Shown: piece after piece, positions 21,194 through 30,620 of the stretch
How the letters are laid out: every line of letters starts with the position of its first letter
How positions within the stretch are numbered: the stretch's first letter is position 1
Assembly (NCBI RefSeq): GCF_963966145.1
Contig: NC_091056.1
Location: 4,490,217-4,554,216 of the forward strand
Length of the DNA: 64,000 nucleotides
Origin: Tenebrio molitor
Taxonomy: Eukaryota > Arthropoda > Insecta > Coleoptera > Tenebrionidae
Direction: 5' to 3'
Made by a program: the position numbers and the translations under genes
The notes under the pieces: generated by a model
Seen by the model: the letters and a program-made list of their open reading frames with translations, nothing else
The model's database searches: none
What the model was told of the DNA's origin: nothing

Positions 21194-22475
21194 ATGTGGA
21201 CTAATTTTTTTTATTTCTGTTTGAGGAACAGCATTTCCAACTTCGTGGTACTATCACAAACTGATGTCAAATGTACATGGAGTATTAAAAAAGGGCCTGC
21301 ATTAGAGCAATATCAACCGATGACATTAATGGAAACGGCTTGTTTTGAGAAGGTCACACCATGTGTTGCGGATGAAGAACTTTCAATGTATTTTGAAAAA
21401 ATGCTTTTAGAGGCAAGTCCTCATTCTGCTCCGGCTAAACACAGGTAAGATGAACATGCAACAATTAATTATGGTGATCTTATTTTAAAATTATACAGAC
21501 AAGGGCGTGTGAGCATGGCTGGTGCGAGCAGCAGCAAATTAGAAGTGACCCCAGCTCCTTCATCAACAGTGTCCGGACAAAATAGTACCGAACAAGTCGA
21601 CCAGTATAACTTTGCGTAATTCCTCGCTCGCACATAAACACGATTCAGCTGGTTCCCTGTTATTGAAAACGAACCAGCTGAATCGTGTTTATATGTGAGT
21701 GGGGTATTACGCAAAGTTGTACTGGTCGACTTGTCTGGTACTATTTCGTCCGGACACTGTTCATCAATGATAAATTCTAATGTGATGCCAAATATTGCAC
21801 TAAAGACTCTACTAAAAGAACCAAATGATATAATGAAATATGTGGCAGAACTAGAAATCCAGCCACTCCATGGTTACTGTCAAAATTTTTATACATATGT
21901 CAAATGTGGTCTGTGATGACCCAATTTCCATGGCTACGAAAACCCACCATTCTACCACAACCTGGACGGAAGAGCGCCAATTTCGTATAACTGGCTCGAG
22001 ATGCTATTCTATATTTACATATGCCAAAAATGTCAAATCGAACTGGAAAAAAAAATAACTGCAATATTTTTGGCCGAAACCTTTTAGAAAGGCAAATATG
22101 GAATATGGCATAGCATTTGAGGCGGTTGCAAGAGATGCCTACCGGAAACAATACAATTGTGAGATTTTACAAGTAGAACTAGTAAATCAGCCAAGCAAAT
22201 CCTTGGCTGGCATATTCCCCTGACGGAATAATTCTGGATACAAATAGAATACTCAATAGAAGAAGCATCAAGATTTTATTAAACACAATGGAGATCAATG
22301 CTATTTAAACCCTAAACACGGATATTATGGCCAAGTTCAGTTGGGAATGGCCATTTCGGGTTTAAATAGTACTGATTTTGTAGTCTTTGCAAGTAAGGAC
22401 AACAGTTTCTTAAACATTAATGTATTAAGAGATCATGATTTTTTTCTTTTTAAATTGTTTTACTTTGAAATTTAA
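21194..22475 (+). pseudogene. YqaJ-type nuclease gene, decayed, contains a hairpin duplication
   Basis: One block (about 21240-21445) reads LSQTDVKCTWSIKKGPALEQ and ends at a GTAAGA donor after SPHSAPAKHR. An acceptor TATACAG at 21498 leads into GRVSMAGASSSKLE. After a 91-bp-arm hairpin (21565-21761), a linker (MPNIALKTLLKEPNDI) leads to the nuclease: RQFRITGSRCYSIFTYAKN, MEYGIAFEAVARDAYRKQY, a frameshifted LAGIFP/DGIILDTN block, and YYGQVQLGMAISGLNSTDFV (about 22323). These match the YqaJ viral-recombinase domain, a lambda-exonuclease/PD-(D/E)XK-type fold. The catalytic SPDG-x-EVK segment is disrupted. YqaJ genes are multicopy and mobile-element-like in many arthropods; a better copy is at 32714-37812. 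Confidence 0.7.
21565..21761. repeat. Long hairpin: 91-bp inverted arms, 15-nt loop
   Basis: The left arm 21565-21655 and right arm 21671-21761 are near-perfect inverted copies (for example AAGTCGACCAGTATAACTTT against AAGTCGACCAGTACAACTTT). They contain few mismatches. The left arm is in the coding frame of the YqaJ-like gene, and the right arm is its inverted copy. The arms are not bounded by a recognisable target duplication. Confidence 0.85.
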
Positions 22476-22559
22476 TTATTTTGGCCACATGTTGCACCAT
22501 GTTTGTATAAATATATCATAAAATAAAATACAGTATTTATTTAAAAATAAATTACAATC

Positions 22560-22798
22560 CTGTTTTCGAAATTTCGTTGTAGGTCGTAAAATTGTATTGC
22601 ATATTATGGGCGATTAACGGGCACAAAGGTTAGGGACCGGCGCGTGCCATTTGCCCTATAGTAAATACAACAAATGTACAATACAACCCTGCTTAAAATA
22701 TTACCTGTTAGTGGTAAATTAGGATTTATAAGCCCCGCAAGATCTTTGACTTAAAGTACCATAAAATTTTACGACCTACAACCAAATTGAGAAAACAG
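22560..22798. mobile_element. MITE of about 240 bp
   Basis: Terminal inverted repeats of about 35 bp: CTGTTTTCGAAATTTCGTTG on the left, and CTGTTTTCTCAATTTGGTTG when the right end is reversed. Both continue with TAGGTCGTAAAATT. The interior includes a GC-richer segment (GGACCGGCGCGTGCCATTTG). No coding sequence; target duplication not clear. Confidence 0.7.
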
Positions 22799-22950
22799 TA
22801 ATTATTAATTAATAATTTTTTCACCTGCTAATAGTGGCTCAGTTCAAATATAACATGTAACATTAAGTAGTTTCAGAAAACACTTCATTGCCTTAACAAA
22901 CTATCCCTACAAAAAATAGTGAATTAGTGTAATTTTCTAATTGTTTAGAT

Positions 22951-25069
22951 ATGCCTAGAATGTGTTTGAATCACCCTGACAATTTTTGTTACGTGTGTGG
23001 GGAACTGACTTTCCGAAAGCAGCGACGAAAATTTACATCATTTGTAACCGAATGTTATCTGAATTACTTTGCTATTCCTGTACGTCACCAGGACAAATCT
23101 TGGGTGCCTCATATCTGCTGTTTAAAATGCATTAGTCTTCTTTCTGGATGGGCAAATGGATCTCGACAAATGCCCTTCGCTGTGCCAATGATTTGGACAG
23201 AACCAAAAGAGCATATAAGCGATTGTTGTTTCTGTTTAACTACCATAAAAGGTTAACAACCAAGTCAAAACACACCGTAAAGTATCTCAACCTATCCTCT
23301 GCAAAGAGACCAGTCCCCCAGAGTGCCGAATTACCTGTGCCAACATCTTCAACGCCCTTAGAAAGTGAGGAAATTGCCCTAAGTCAAGGTGGAAATAACG
23401 AGCATGACCGAACATTTGAATTAAGTAGTTTTAAAGAACCACATCTATTAACACAATGTGACCTTAATGACTTGGTACGTGATTTACATTTATCCAAAAA
23501 ACAAGCAGTACTTTTGAGATCTCGTTGTTAAATTTTGAATATAATTCAAGCCACCGGCGATTTTTCATTGATCTTCCAAAGCTAGTTTAAAAGAAGTGTT
23601 ACTGCACAACGGAAATAAACTTCCTTCAATGCCTGTAGCCTATGCTGCTAATATGAAGGAATCCTATGAAAACATGAAATTGCTTCTAGAAAAGACTGAG
23701 TATAATAAGCACTTATGGGAAATTTGTCGGAACTTGAAAGTCCTTGCCTTACTGCTTGGATTGCAGCTTGGTTAAACCAAGCATTGCTGCTTCATTTGCG
23801 AGTGGGACAGTCGGGACAGAAAAAATCATTATACCAAAAAAGAATGGCCCAAGCGCAGAGGGTGTTGGTAATTTCGCCACCAAGCATCATTACGAGATTA
23901 AGATACAGGTAAATTCGCCACCACCGTTTAATGGCATGTTAAGCCTACCGGTAATTTCGCCACTGTACTTCCCGGAATTAATCTACATTATACACCTAGC
24001 TGCCCATAAGGACGGCGTCGGCGGACGGCCGACATAAATATTTCTGTATCTGAGAGTGAGATAGAGGAAAACAAGTAAATGCATGTATATGGAAAAACAA
24101 TTTATTATTTAATTACAATGGAAAGATTAATTCTTAAAAATAAAATTTTTATTTTAAAGAATTAATCTTTCCATTGTAATCTTATTATTATGTCGTTTTA
24201 TCATATTATTTATAAATTTTTGTCTGTCTCTGATATGCTTATTATGAATTTTTGTTACCAAATGTAGACTTTGTATTTTCACATAAGTGTCTATTTGAAA
24301 TTCTTTCAGTTTTTCTAAAAACACAAATAATGTTGGGTCAGGTGTCAGGTAGTTACTTAAATCCACCCTTATTGGGTATGACCCTCAATAAAAATGTATT
24401 GAAAAATATTGGTGGCGAAATTACCCATGGGATTTTACTCAACGGGGATGCGCAAAAGATTAAGGTAATTACTGGTGGCGAGATTACCTGTCCCCAGCGC
24501 AGATCACTTCTTACAGGACGGAAAAATGTTTCAAACATACCTCTAGTGAATCCTGAAGATGTACTTCTACCACCGTTACACATTAAACTTGGTCTCATCA
24601 AAAATTTTGTGAAAGCAATGGACAGGAACGGTGATGGATTTTTATACTTGAAAGAGAAGTTCCCTAAGACCAGCGAACCTAAAATTAAAGAGGGAATATT
24701 TGTCGGTCCACAATAAGAGAACTGATGAAGAATGACATCTTTGAGCAAAAACTTAATGAACTCGAAGAACCTGCCTAGCAATGTTTTGAAAATTATCGAG
24801 CAGAAAATTACAAAAATATAATTGATGAATTTTTGATATCCTACAAAGCTTCGGGATGTAACATGTCTTTAAAAATACATTTTCTGGACTCACATTTGGA
24901 TTTTTTTCCCGCGAACCTTAGCGCAGTTAGTGACGAGCACCGCGAGAAATTCCACCAGGATATTAGTCAGATTGAAAAGAGATATCAAGGTAAATGGAGT
25001 CCTGGGATGTTAGCCGATCACTGCTGGACACTCAAGAGGGACATACCTGAGATGAAGTACTCCCGATAG
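22951..25069 (+). pseudogene. Uncharacterised multicopy arthropod family, copy 1, split by a MITE
   Basis: The first frame (22951-23253) begins MPRMCLNHPDNFCYVCGELT and has paired cysteines (CYVC, CCLKC, CCFC). A linker follows (SSAKRPVPQSAELPVPTSST), then MKESYENMKLLLEKTEYNKH and LWEICRNLKVLALLLGLQLG (to about 23770). Downstream comes a CEWDSRD-like block and KEWPKR, cut by a MITE (23860-24495). Beyond it are VLLPPLHIKLGLIKNFVKAM (about 24550), GIFVGPQ, MSLKIHFLDSHLDFFPANL (24862) and HQDISQIEKRYQGKW with ADHCWTLKRD (about 24955-25050). This order recurs in many arthropod and cnidarian genomes as an uncharacterised protein; I know no assigned function. The D-x-H, WDSRD and conserved acidic positions would suit a nuclease or transposase core, but that is speculation. 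Stops and frameshifts are present. Confidence 0.7.
23860..24495. mobile_element. 636-bp MITE with 8-bp target duplication and repeated TAATTTCGCCAC motif
   Basis: The duplication AGCGCAGA stands at 23852-23859 and 24496-24503. Removing the element and one copy joins EWPKR to RSLLTGRKN of the host reading frame without a shift. The ends are GGGTGTTGGTAATTTCGCCA and, reversed, GGGGACAGGTAATCTCGCCA. The motif GGTAATTTCGCCACC recurs inside near the ends (about 23868, 23909, 23947 on plus; 24411 and 24473 on minus). A perfect 24-bp-arm hairpin lies at 24112-24180. An 8-bp duplication suits hAT or P-type transposition; I cannot assign the superfamily. Confidence 0.85.
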
Positions 25070-25240
25070 TCATACAAATTAAATATTACCACTATTATGT
25101 TAATGTATTTTTGCGAATTTTCAAAAAAAGAATTTTACGAAGAAATCTGATGTGTGAATTTTTTTCCATCCATAAATTCTTTTTAGGATTACCTAGAACT
25201 ACCAAAATTATTCTTGTTAATTTGATAAACTAAAGTCAAC
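25070..25240. other. Short AT-rich spacer
   Basis: Nothing recognised between the relic gene and the pogo-like fragment. Confidence 0.4.
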
Positions 25241-25920
25241 AAAAGGGTTTCCAGGACGGAAAGAAGACATACAATCTTCGGTTCAATGATTTTTAAATAA
25301 TGGTCTAATTCTTTTAAAAACAATATGCCTGGGGACAAATGGTATCAATGTTTCCTAAAAAGGCACCCAACATTAACACCAAGAACTGCAGAAGCCGTCT
25401 CTAATGCTAGTGGATGCGTTTCTAAAAACGATATTCAGAAATGGTTTACTCAAATTGGAGACTATTTTAAACAAAAAAATTATCTATATATATTAAACGA
25501 CCCTACTCGTATTTTTAATGGAGACGAGACTTTTTTCGAGATGTGTCCCAAATTGAATAAGGTCGTCGCTACCAAAGGAACCAAAAATGTCTATGAAATA
25601 GGATAGAGCTGTTGCAAAAGCGAACATTATTGTAATGTTCACTTTTTCAGCGGAGGGGTTTTAACACCGCCAATGCTGATATATCCATACAAAAGACTTC
25701 CCGCCACTAGAGTAGAATTCGTCCCAACAGAATGAGGTGTAGCAGCAAGTGACAACGGGTGGATGAAAAGTGAAATATTCAAAGAATACATTTCAAATAT
25801 ACTTTACCCTGACTTGAAGAAGAGAAATATCCAGTCTCCCATTATTCTTTACGTCGACGGGCACAAGACCAAGCAACCACATAATAATGATTATTGACTA
25901 TCAGACGATAGTAAACAATA
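25240..25920 (+). pseudogene. Pogo-like transposase middle part
   Basis: Bases 25325-25605 encode WYQCFLKRHPTLTPRTAEAV (end of the CENP-B-like DNA-binding region) and IFNGDETFFEMCPKLNKVVA (first catalytic Asp). In later frames come PPMLIYPYKRLP, GWMKSEIFKEYISNILYP (about 25760) and ILYVDGHKTK (about 25852), the second catalytic Asp with its D-x-H motif. The third motif and C-terminus are missing, and stops at 25606 and 25733 interrupt it. It differs in sequence from the other pogo copies in the window. Confidence 0.75.
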
Positions 25921-25945
25921 CGTAGCGACAACAGAAAAAGAAAGC

Positions 25946-26335
25946 TTGAACGAGGAGGACTTTATTCCACAATTTAGGGATGAAACTCATCATATTAGAA
26001 AATTATTTGCTGATAGCAAATTAAGTTCTAACAATTTTGTATCTACAGGATTATGTTTTATATCCGTAATAAATATTTGCTTTAGCAATATAGGCGTAAA
26101 ATGTGAAAAATGCCAGAGAACATATCAAAAATTTATTGCAAATAGAGTTTTTGACGACTGGAATGGTCTACCGAAGGAAATCGTTCTTGCCGGGTCCACT
26201 AGTGCATTTAAATCTAGCTACGACGCCTATAAATTGGGAAACAGCAACTGAGTTTTAGAGTCCCTATTCATCGTATGATTTAGCGCGGGCATAACAGGCA
26301 TTGCCTTTGCCCGATCGCATCATTAATAATAATAT
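25946..26335 (+). mobile_element. LINE 3' end fragment (reverse-transcriptase C-terminus)
   Basis: The frame 25946-26251 ends IANRVFDDWNGLPKEIVLAG with STSAFKSSYDAYK. This is the common C-terminal motif (RVVDxWNSLP...FK) of non-LTR reverse-transcriptase polyproteins of the CR1/RTE-like kind. A short 3' region follows with an inverted GGGCATAACAGGCATTGCCT-type hairpin and a TAATAATAATA tail (about 26322-26333). It is a 5'-truncated copy, as usual for LINEs. Confidence 0.6.
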
Positions 26336-26339
26336 CATA

Positions 26340-27436
26340 AAAATTGTCTGCTGGAAAATGCATTTAAAGAATTTGAAAAGTACCAGCTTGAAATTGAACT
26401 GCTCGAGCCAGACGATAACACTCCGGAAGAAGTAGAAAATCAATGTTTTAATACAATGGCAAAATTATAAACTTAAGAAGAAAAGCTACCCATCTACACG
26501 TGCGTCTAGTTCTCATCATAACATCGGTAGTAATATTCAATCATTTGAATTCGCTCTCAAAGTACCACGTACTAAGAACGACAAATCAAATCAATATAGT
26601 GAAAAACACAAAACAAATTACAACAGGCAGGCTAGTCATTCAAAACATAATCAAATTGTCCAAGCAATTGACATTCATAACAAACAAATCTATTTATGAC
26701 GCACCCTTGTCACAGGTAAAATCATAAACGGCTAAGTAACAGCGGCAAACACTTTGTCCAGTTTACCTCTAATAAAAACCCAGACGTACAACTTTCCAAT
26801 AAATTACCAAATTTTTGGAACCTGAAGAACAAACCAACAATAAACCACCGTTATCAGTGGAAGAGCTTGCCTGCGAAAGACGCTTCTCAGAAACGGTCAA
26901 GAGAGGCAGCGATGGTGGGTTTATTGTTCGATTACCATTCAAGGGTGACTTGTCAATCATGGGACCATCAAACGAAATGGCTCTCAAACGTTTTAATTCA
27001 GTAGAAAAACGGCTTAATCAAAATCCACCATTAAAATGCGATTATACACACTTCATAAATGAATATTTGCACTTAGAGCACATGATCTTGGTTTCACCAT
27101 ATGTGCCAGAGGACAACAATCATGTCAACCAGTATTTTCTTCCGCATCATGCGGTAATTAATGAATTAAGTTCTACCACAAGGGTTAGAGTAGTCTTTGA
27201 CGGATCCGCGAAAACTACAATAGGAATCAGTCTAAATGATATGTTGATGGTTGGACCCACAGTCCAACAGGATCTATTTTCAATTATCACTAGATTGCGA
27301 ACTCATCAAGTTGCTATATTGTCAAAATGTATCGCCAAATCTGGATTGATCCACACGACACCCCCCCATTTCAACGTATTTTTTGGCGTGATGACGTAAG
27401 CAAATCTGTTAACACTTATGAAGTAAAAACCAGGGG
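26340..27436 (+). pseudogene. BEL/Pao retrotransposon pol fragment
   Basis: An upstream remnant (about 26355-26470) resembles the BEL gag coil (FEKYQLEIELLEPDDNTPEE). The frame 26815-27399 carries LACERRFSETVKRGSDGGF, IVRLPFKGDLSIMG and LPHHAVINELSSTTRVRVVF, then DGSAKT and SLNDMLMVGPTVQQDLFSII. This is the highly recognisable start of BEL/Pao reverse transcriptase. After a frameshift at about 27330, MYRQIWIDPHDTPPFQRIF continues to NTYEVKT, and the copy stops at about 27436. The catalytic YxDD, RNase H, integrase and both LTRs are missing. RT copies genomic RNA into DNA in cytoplasmic particles. Confidence 0.85.
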
Positions 27437-27990
27437 TGGCTTCTCCATTAGGTCATTTCGAGAACGACCTCCCAAAAAAGGCCCAATTTATTTTTAATAC
27501 TCATAACTCATTTAATTTATTTCATTCCATCAAATTATAAAAAGTTTTTTTTGTTCAACACTGTCAGAATTTTAGAATTTTCTCCTGTGTGAACGGATTT
27601 TGATAAATGTTACAACTTATCAAAACGAAACGTCAAGCTAATTTTAAAGATTTAAAGCGATTTGGAGCCTTTAAGGGGCTCGTCGAACAAAAAACGTTGT
27701 ATTCAACTCATTCGTGTGTAAATTGGGCTTTTTTCACATTCGTGGGCCTTTAAAACGCTGATAATATTATTACAACATAGGTTTATTATGATAAGAAATT
27801 ATTTTTACCAAATTTATTCGAGGGAATATTCCATTTTCATAATTTTCTATTAATTTTTGTAATGTCTCCTTTTTGTTTCTTACGTCGTTTCTCAACTTTT
27901 TCATTCCTCTGTTTGCAAATTGAATTTTGCTATACGTATATGTTTGAAAACTAATAAGTACATCTAAAAAAGCAAAAATGGAAGGATGAC
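27437..27990. other. Unassigned; possible small inverted-repeat element 27440-27760
   Basis: CAAAAAAGGCCCAATTTAT (about 27469) is mirrored by GTAAATTGGGCTTTTTTCAC (about 27718). Around these lie other weak matches, so a 300-bp non-autonomous element is possible. No coding sequence. The rest is AT-rich. Confidence 0.4.
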
Positions 27991-28610
27991 TAGAATAAAA
28001 ATTATTTTTTAAATGTGCAGATGATAATTACCACCCCTGCAATGCAGTCTAATCCCCAACCCTTCGCTACCTGCATCCAAGATTAGGATATTTTGGGTAC
28101 CGGGAGGGACTCGTCTCCGCCGAGATATTTTCGCCCCTCTTAAGGCTGGGATACCGTATATGTATTGGGTATAGGGAAACATGGTGACATTATTTCTCGT
28201 TTTCAAGACAAATAATGCATTTTTAAGTTAAAAACTAAAATACAGTTTAATATTTAAGCTTCGTTATTGGCTCTGAAGTAATAATTATGGTTCCAAAGAC
28301 TAAAAGTTTTAAATACATAAATGGCAAACTTTGTCAATTTTATGGCTTAATAAATAAGTAAAATATCAAAATTGTGACAACATTGAGAAATTAGTCATTA
28401 TTCACAGCCAATAATGGATATTAAGGTTTAATTTAAGGCGTCTCATAGTTTATTCAGTCTTCCGGTTTCGTTAAAAAACAAGAAACATTAAAAGATTAAT
28501 ATATTGGTGACTCGGCGAGAACAAAATAATTTTACAGTGTTCTGTGTTGAAACTTTACCCACACTTGACCCTTGTTAATGTGGCAAGTTTTAAGTAGATG
28601 GCACTGATCA
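27991..28610. other. Unassigned; GC-richer block at 28020-28190
   Basis: The block (ACCACCCCTGCAATGCAGTC ... GGTACCGGGAGGGACTCGTC) stands out in base composition and contains no meaningful open frame. It could be a fragment of a retroelement untranslated region. The remainder is AT-rich and empty. Confidence 0.35.
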
Positions 28611-28621
28611 CTGAAGAAAAA

Positions 28622-29272
28622 CAAAGCCAGTAGATACATATAAAGTACCGACACGGGTGACAGCTTCGGATGACAGCACCACTAACGATTAGAATTCCGC
28701 TCGAGGCGCTACGATCGAAATTTAAAAAGTCCATTTGAAAATTATTCAGCAATAATGCCGTCTTGTTGTGCCCTTAATTGCCGAAACTTTTCTGGAGTAA
28801 GCTTTTACCGTTTGCTTATATCGAATAAAAGCCGATATAAGGCTTGGATTCTAAATATTGGACGAAGAAAATTATCCGAAAACGTTCGACTTTGCGAAGT
28901 TAGTATTTTCATACAAAAGCATTAATATCTTTAAATTTCGTACATACATAGTTTAATACATTTCGCTTATTTTTAGAAACATTTTACACCTGATCAATTT
29001 GAAGGGAGATCTGACAAAAAGGTGCTGAGATGGAATGCGAGGTCTGTAGAATGCGATTCCAACATATGTATTTTTTTAATATGTGAATCTATCTTTTTCA
29101 ATCATGGTTCCGTTTTGCAACAAAAAGACATTAAAATACTCCGTGAAAATCAAAGGCAAATTTTAAAAATAGCTTAAATAGCGACATCTGTTGACGGACC
29201 CATCGCTACTGGTGCTGTCAGTGTCACTAAATGTCACCCGTGTCGGTACTTTATATGTATCTACTGGCTTTG
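28622..29272 (+). mobile_element. 651-bp P-type element with 8-bp duplication, encodes a THAP finger
   Basis: Inverted termini of about 41 bp match almost perfectly: CAAAGCCAGTAGATACATAT and the reverse of ATATGTATCTACTGGCTTTG. They continue through AAAGTACCGACACGGGTGAC on both sides. The 8-bp word AAGAAAAA flanks the element (28614-28621 and 29273-29280). P elements make 8-bp duplications and their transposases start with a THAP finger; here only that part of the gene remains. It is a compact non-autonomous element that still has a protein-coding potential. Confidence 0.88.
28755..29177 (+). CDS. THAP-domain protein, 114 aa, two exons
   Basis: Exon 1 is 28755-28898 and exon 2 is 28977-29177, joined by GTTAGT...TTTTTAG without a frame change. 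The product starts MPSCCALNCRNFSGVSFYRL, passes RYKAWI near residue 34, and has CEKHF at residues 47-51 across the splice. This gives the C2CH pattern of a THAP zinc finger (Cys5 or Cys4, Cys9, Cys47, His50). The usual AVPTIF box is not obvious (RSDKKVLRWNA stands near it). Residues 90-114 (LQQKDIKILRENQRQILKIA) look like the start of the leucine-rich coil of P transposases. The catalytic core is absent. A DNA-binding fragment of this type could compete with full transposase at element ends, by analogy with truncated P-element repressors in Drosophila; that is inference. ATG 28755 is the only one upstream of the finger. Confidence 0.7.
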
Positions 29273-29280
29273 AAGAAAAA

Positions 29281-30130
29281 AAAAGAAAAATGTCCAGATG
29301 TTCAGTGAGTGAGTGAGTTACTGAGTTAACACGTGCAATTCGTGCAACTCAAAGATATCGGATATCGCACTTTCAAGAAAAGACGGGCCTTCTTTGGCGT
29401 TAGTTGCCTCTGTTCACTTCCGTCTTTTATGTCAATAATAATAATGTAATCTCGATTTTCACTTGATCTTCTATTAGCATTCTATTAAAAAATTTAAAAA
29501 AAGGTAATTTCTATTTTTTTTTATTCCGTTGCGCAATAGATGGTTTTTGATTATCATTTCAGTGAAAAGTAGAAAATTACAAGTTAAGCTTTCTTTTCTT
29601 TTACTAAAGCAATAAAAGTATTGAATTGATCCTATCAGTTCATCGGGTACAAGAGACTTAAAAAATGTAATCACAGGCATTAAATACCATTTAATTTCTT
29701 TATTATGAATATGTACAGCGTGACTTTGAAGGTTGTGCAGATATTTTAACCTGTGATAGAACCCCACAAAAGGTAACGATTGAGCCAATGATGCCTTATA
29801 CAAATGTTAATATTTTTCGAGAAAAAGGGGCCCAAAGTTTTTCAAAAAAAGTTTAAGGGCCACTGAATTTTATCGAAAAATGAGTCAAAAATAAATCATA
29901 ATAGTGTGGTTGAGGAAAATAAAATGTTCTTATAGTCTGACTTTAATATGTATAATTAGTTTAAGAAAATACAAGTGGTCGGTTACATTTTAGAGCGTTT
30001 TTAAAATTCTAAAGTCAGGGAACTGGACTCGGTGCCAAATTCAAATTTTTGCCTACAGTATACTTTTTTCGTTGTCATTTAATTCAAAATTAAGGCATTT
30101 TGACAAGAATATCAATCTTAACCTCAATTT
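29281..30130. other. Unassigned, holds one copy of a repeated exon-like word
   Basis: At 29715-29752 the plus strand has ACAGCGTGACTTTGAAGGTT GTGCAGATATT, which recurs on the minus strand at about 31862-31826. Both are preceded by an acceptor-like TA-CAG and could be read as RDFEGCADI, so a common exon may have been copied. A minus-strand open frame at 29803-29474 covers the same DNA but resembles nothing known to me. There are no terminal repeats. Confidence 0.35.
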
Positions 30131-30139
30131 AAATTACAA

Positions 30140-30620
30140 ATGTCTTTCACCAACCTGGAGAAAACCGATATGGTCTTTGATCTACGAGGATACTTCACAA
30201 TGTACGAAATGAATAAGCGTGAACTTGGCTACCAACGAGAAGATCGCATTTTAGTTGCAGAAGATATTCCTCACGAAATCCAGAGCGTCACTTCCAGCAT
30301 TCATTTTTCCATTAACGTGTGGGTTGAGTTTTGGGTTGGAATAGTTGAAAATCACCTCATAGGTCCCTATGATTTACCTCGCCGTTTGAATGTTGTAATG
30401 ATTTGTATACATTACTTTTTCCGCCAAATATTCGAACCTGCGCAAAACGGTAACAAATGTGGTCGTGATCGTCATCGAATCGGAGGAGCCCTACGTTGTG
30501 ATTTTCTTTTGGCGGAAAAGGTTCGGAATGCAAACGATGAGGGTTCCAGTTGGAAGAGTGCCGCAAATAAAACACACATGTGAGGGACGCAAAATACCTT
30601 TTATTAAAAATGCCTGTAAT
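30140..30620 (+). pseudogene. IS630-group transposase, internally deleted
   Basis: A 147-codon frame starts MSFTNLEKTDMVFDLRGYF, like the N-terminal HTH of this transposase group. It jumps directly to SSIHFSINVWVEFWVGIVEN and HLIGPYDLPRRLN, which belong to the catalytic core. The intervening 100-150 codons are missing. A degenerate tail follows. The open frame across the deletion is probably fortuitous. No termini could be paired. Confidence 0.6.

Noticed and set aside
29474..29803. Minus-strand 109-codon frame as P-element relic
   Set aside because: I could not match any P-transposase block to it, so no assignment was made.
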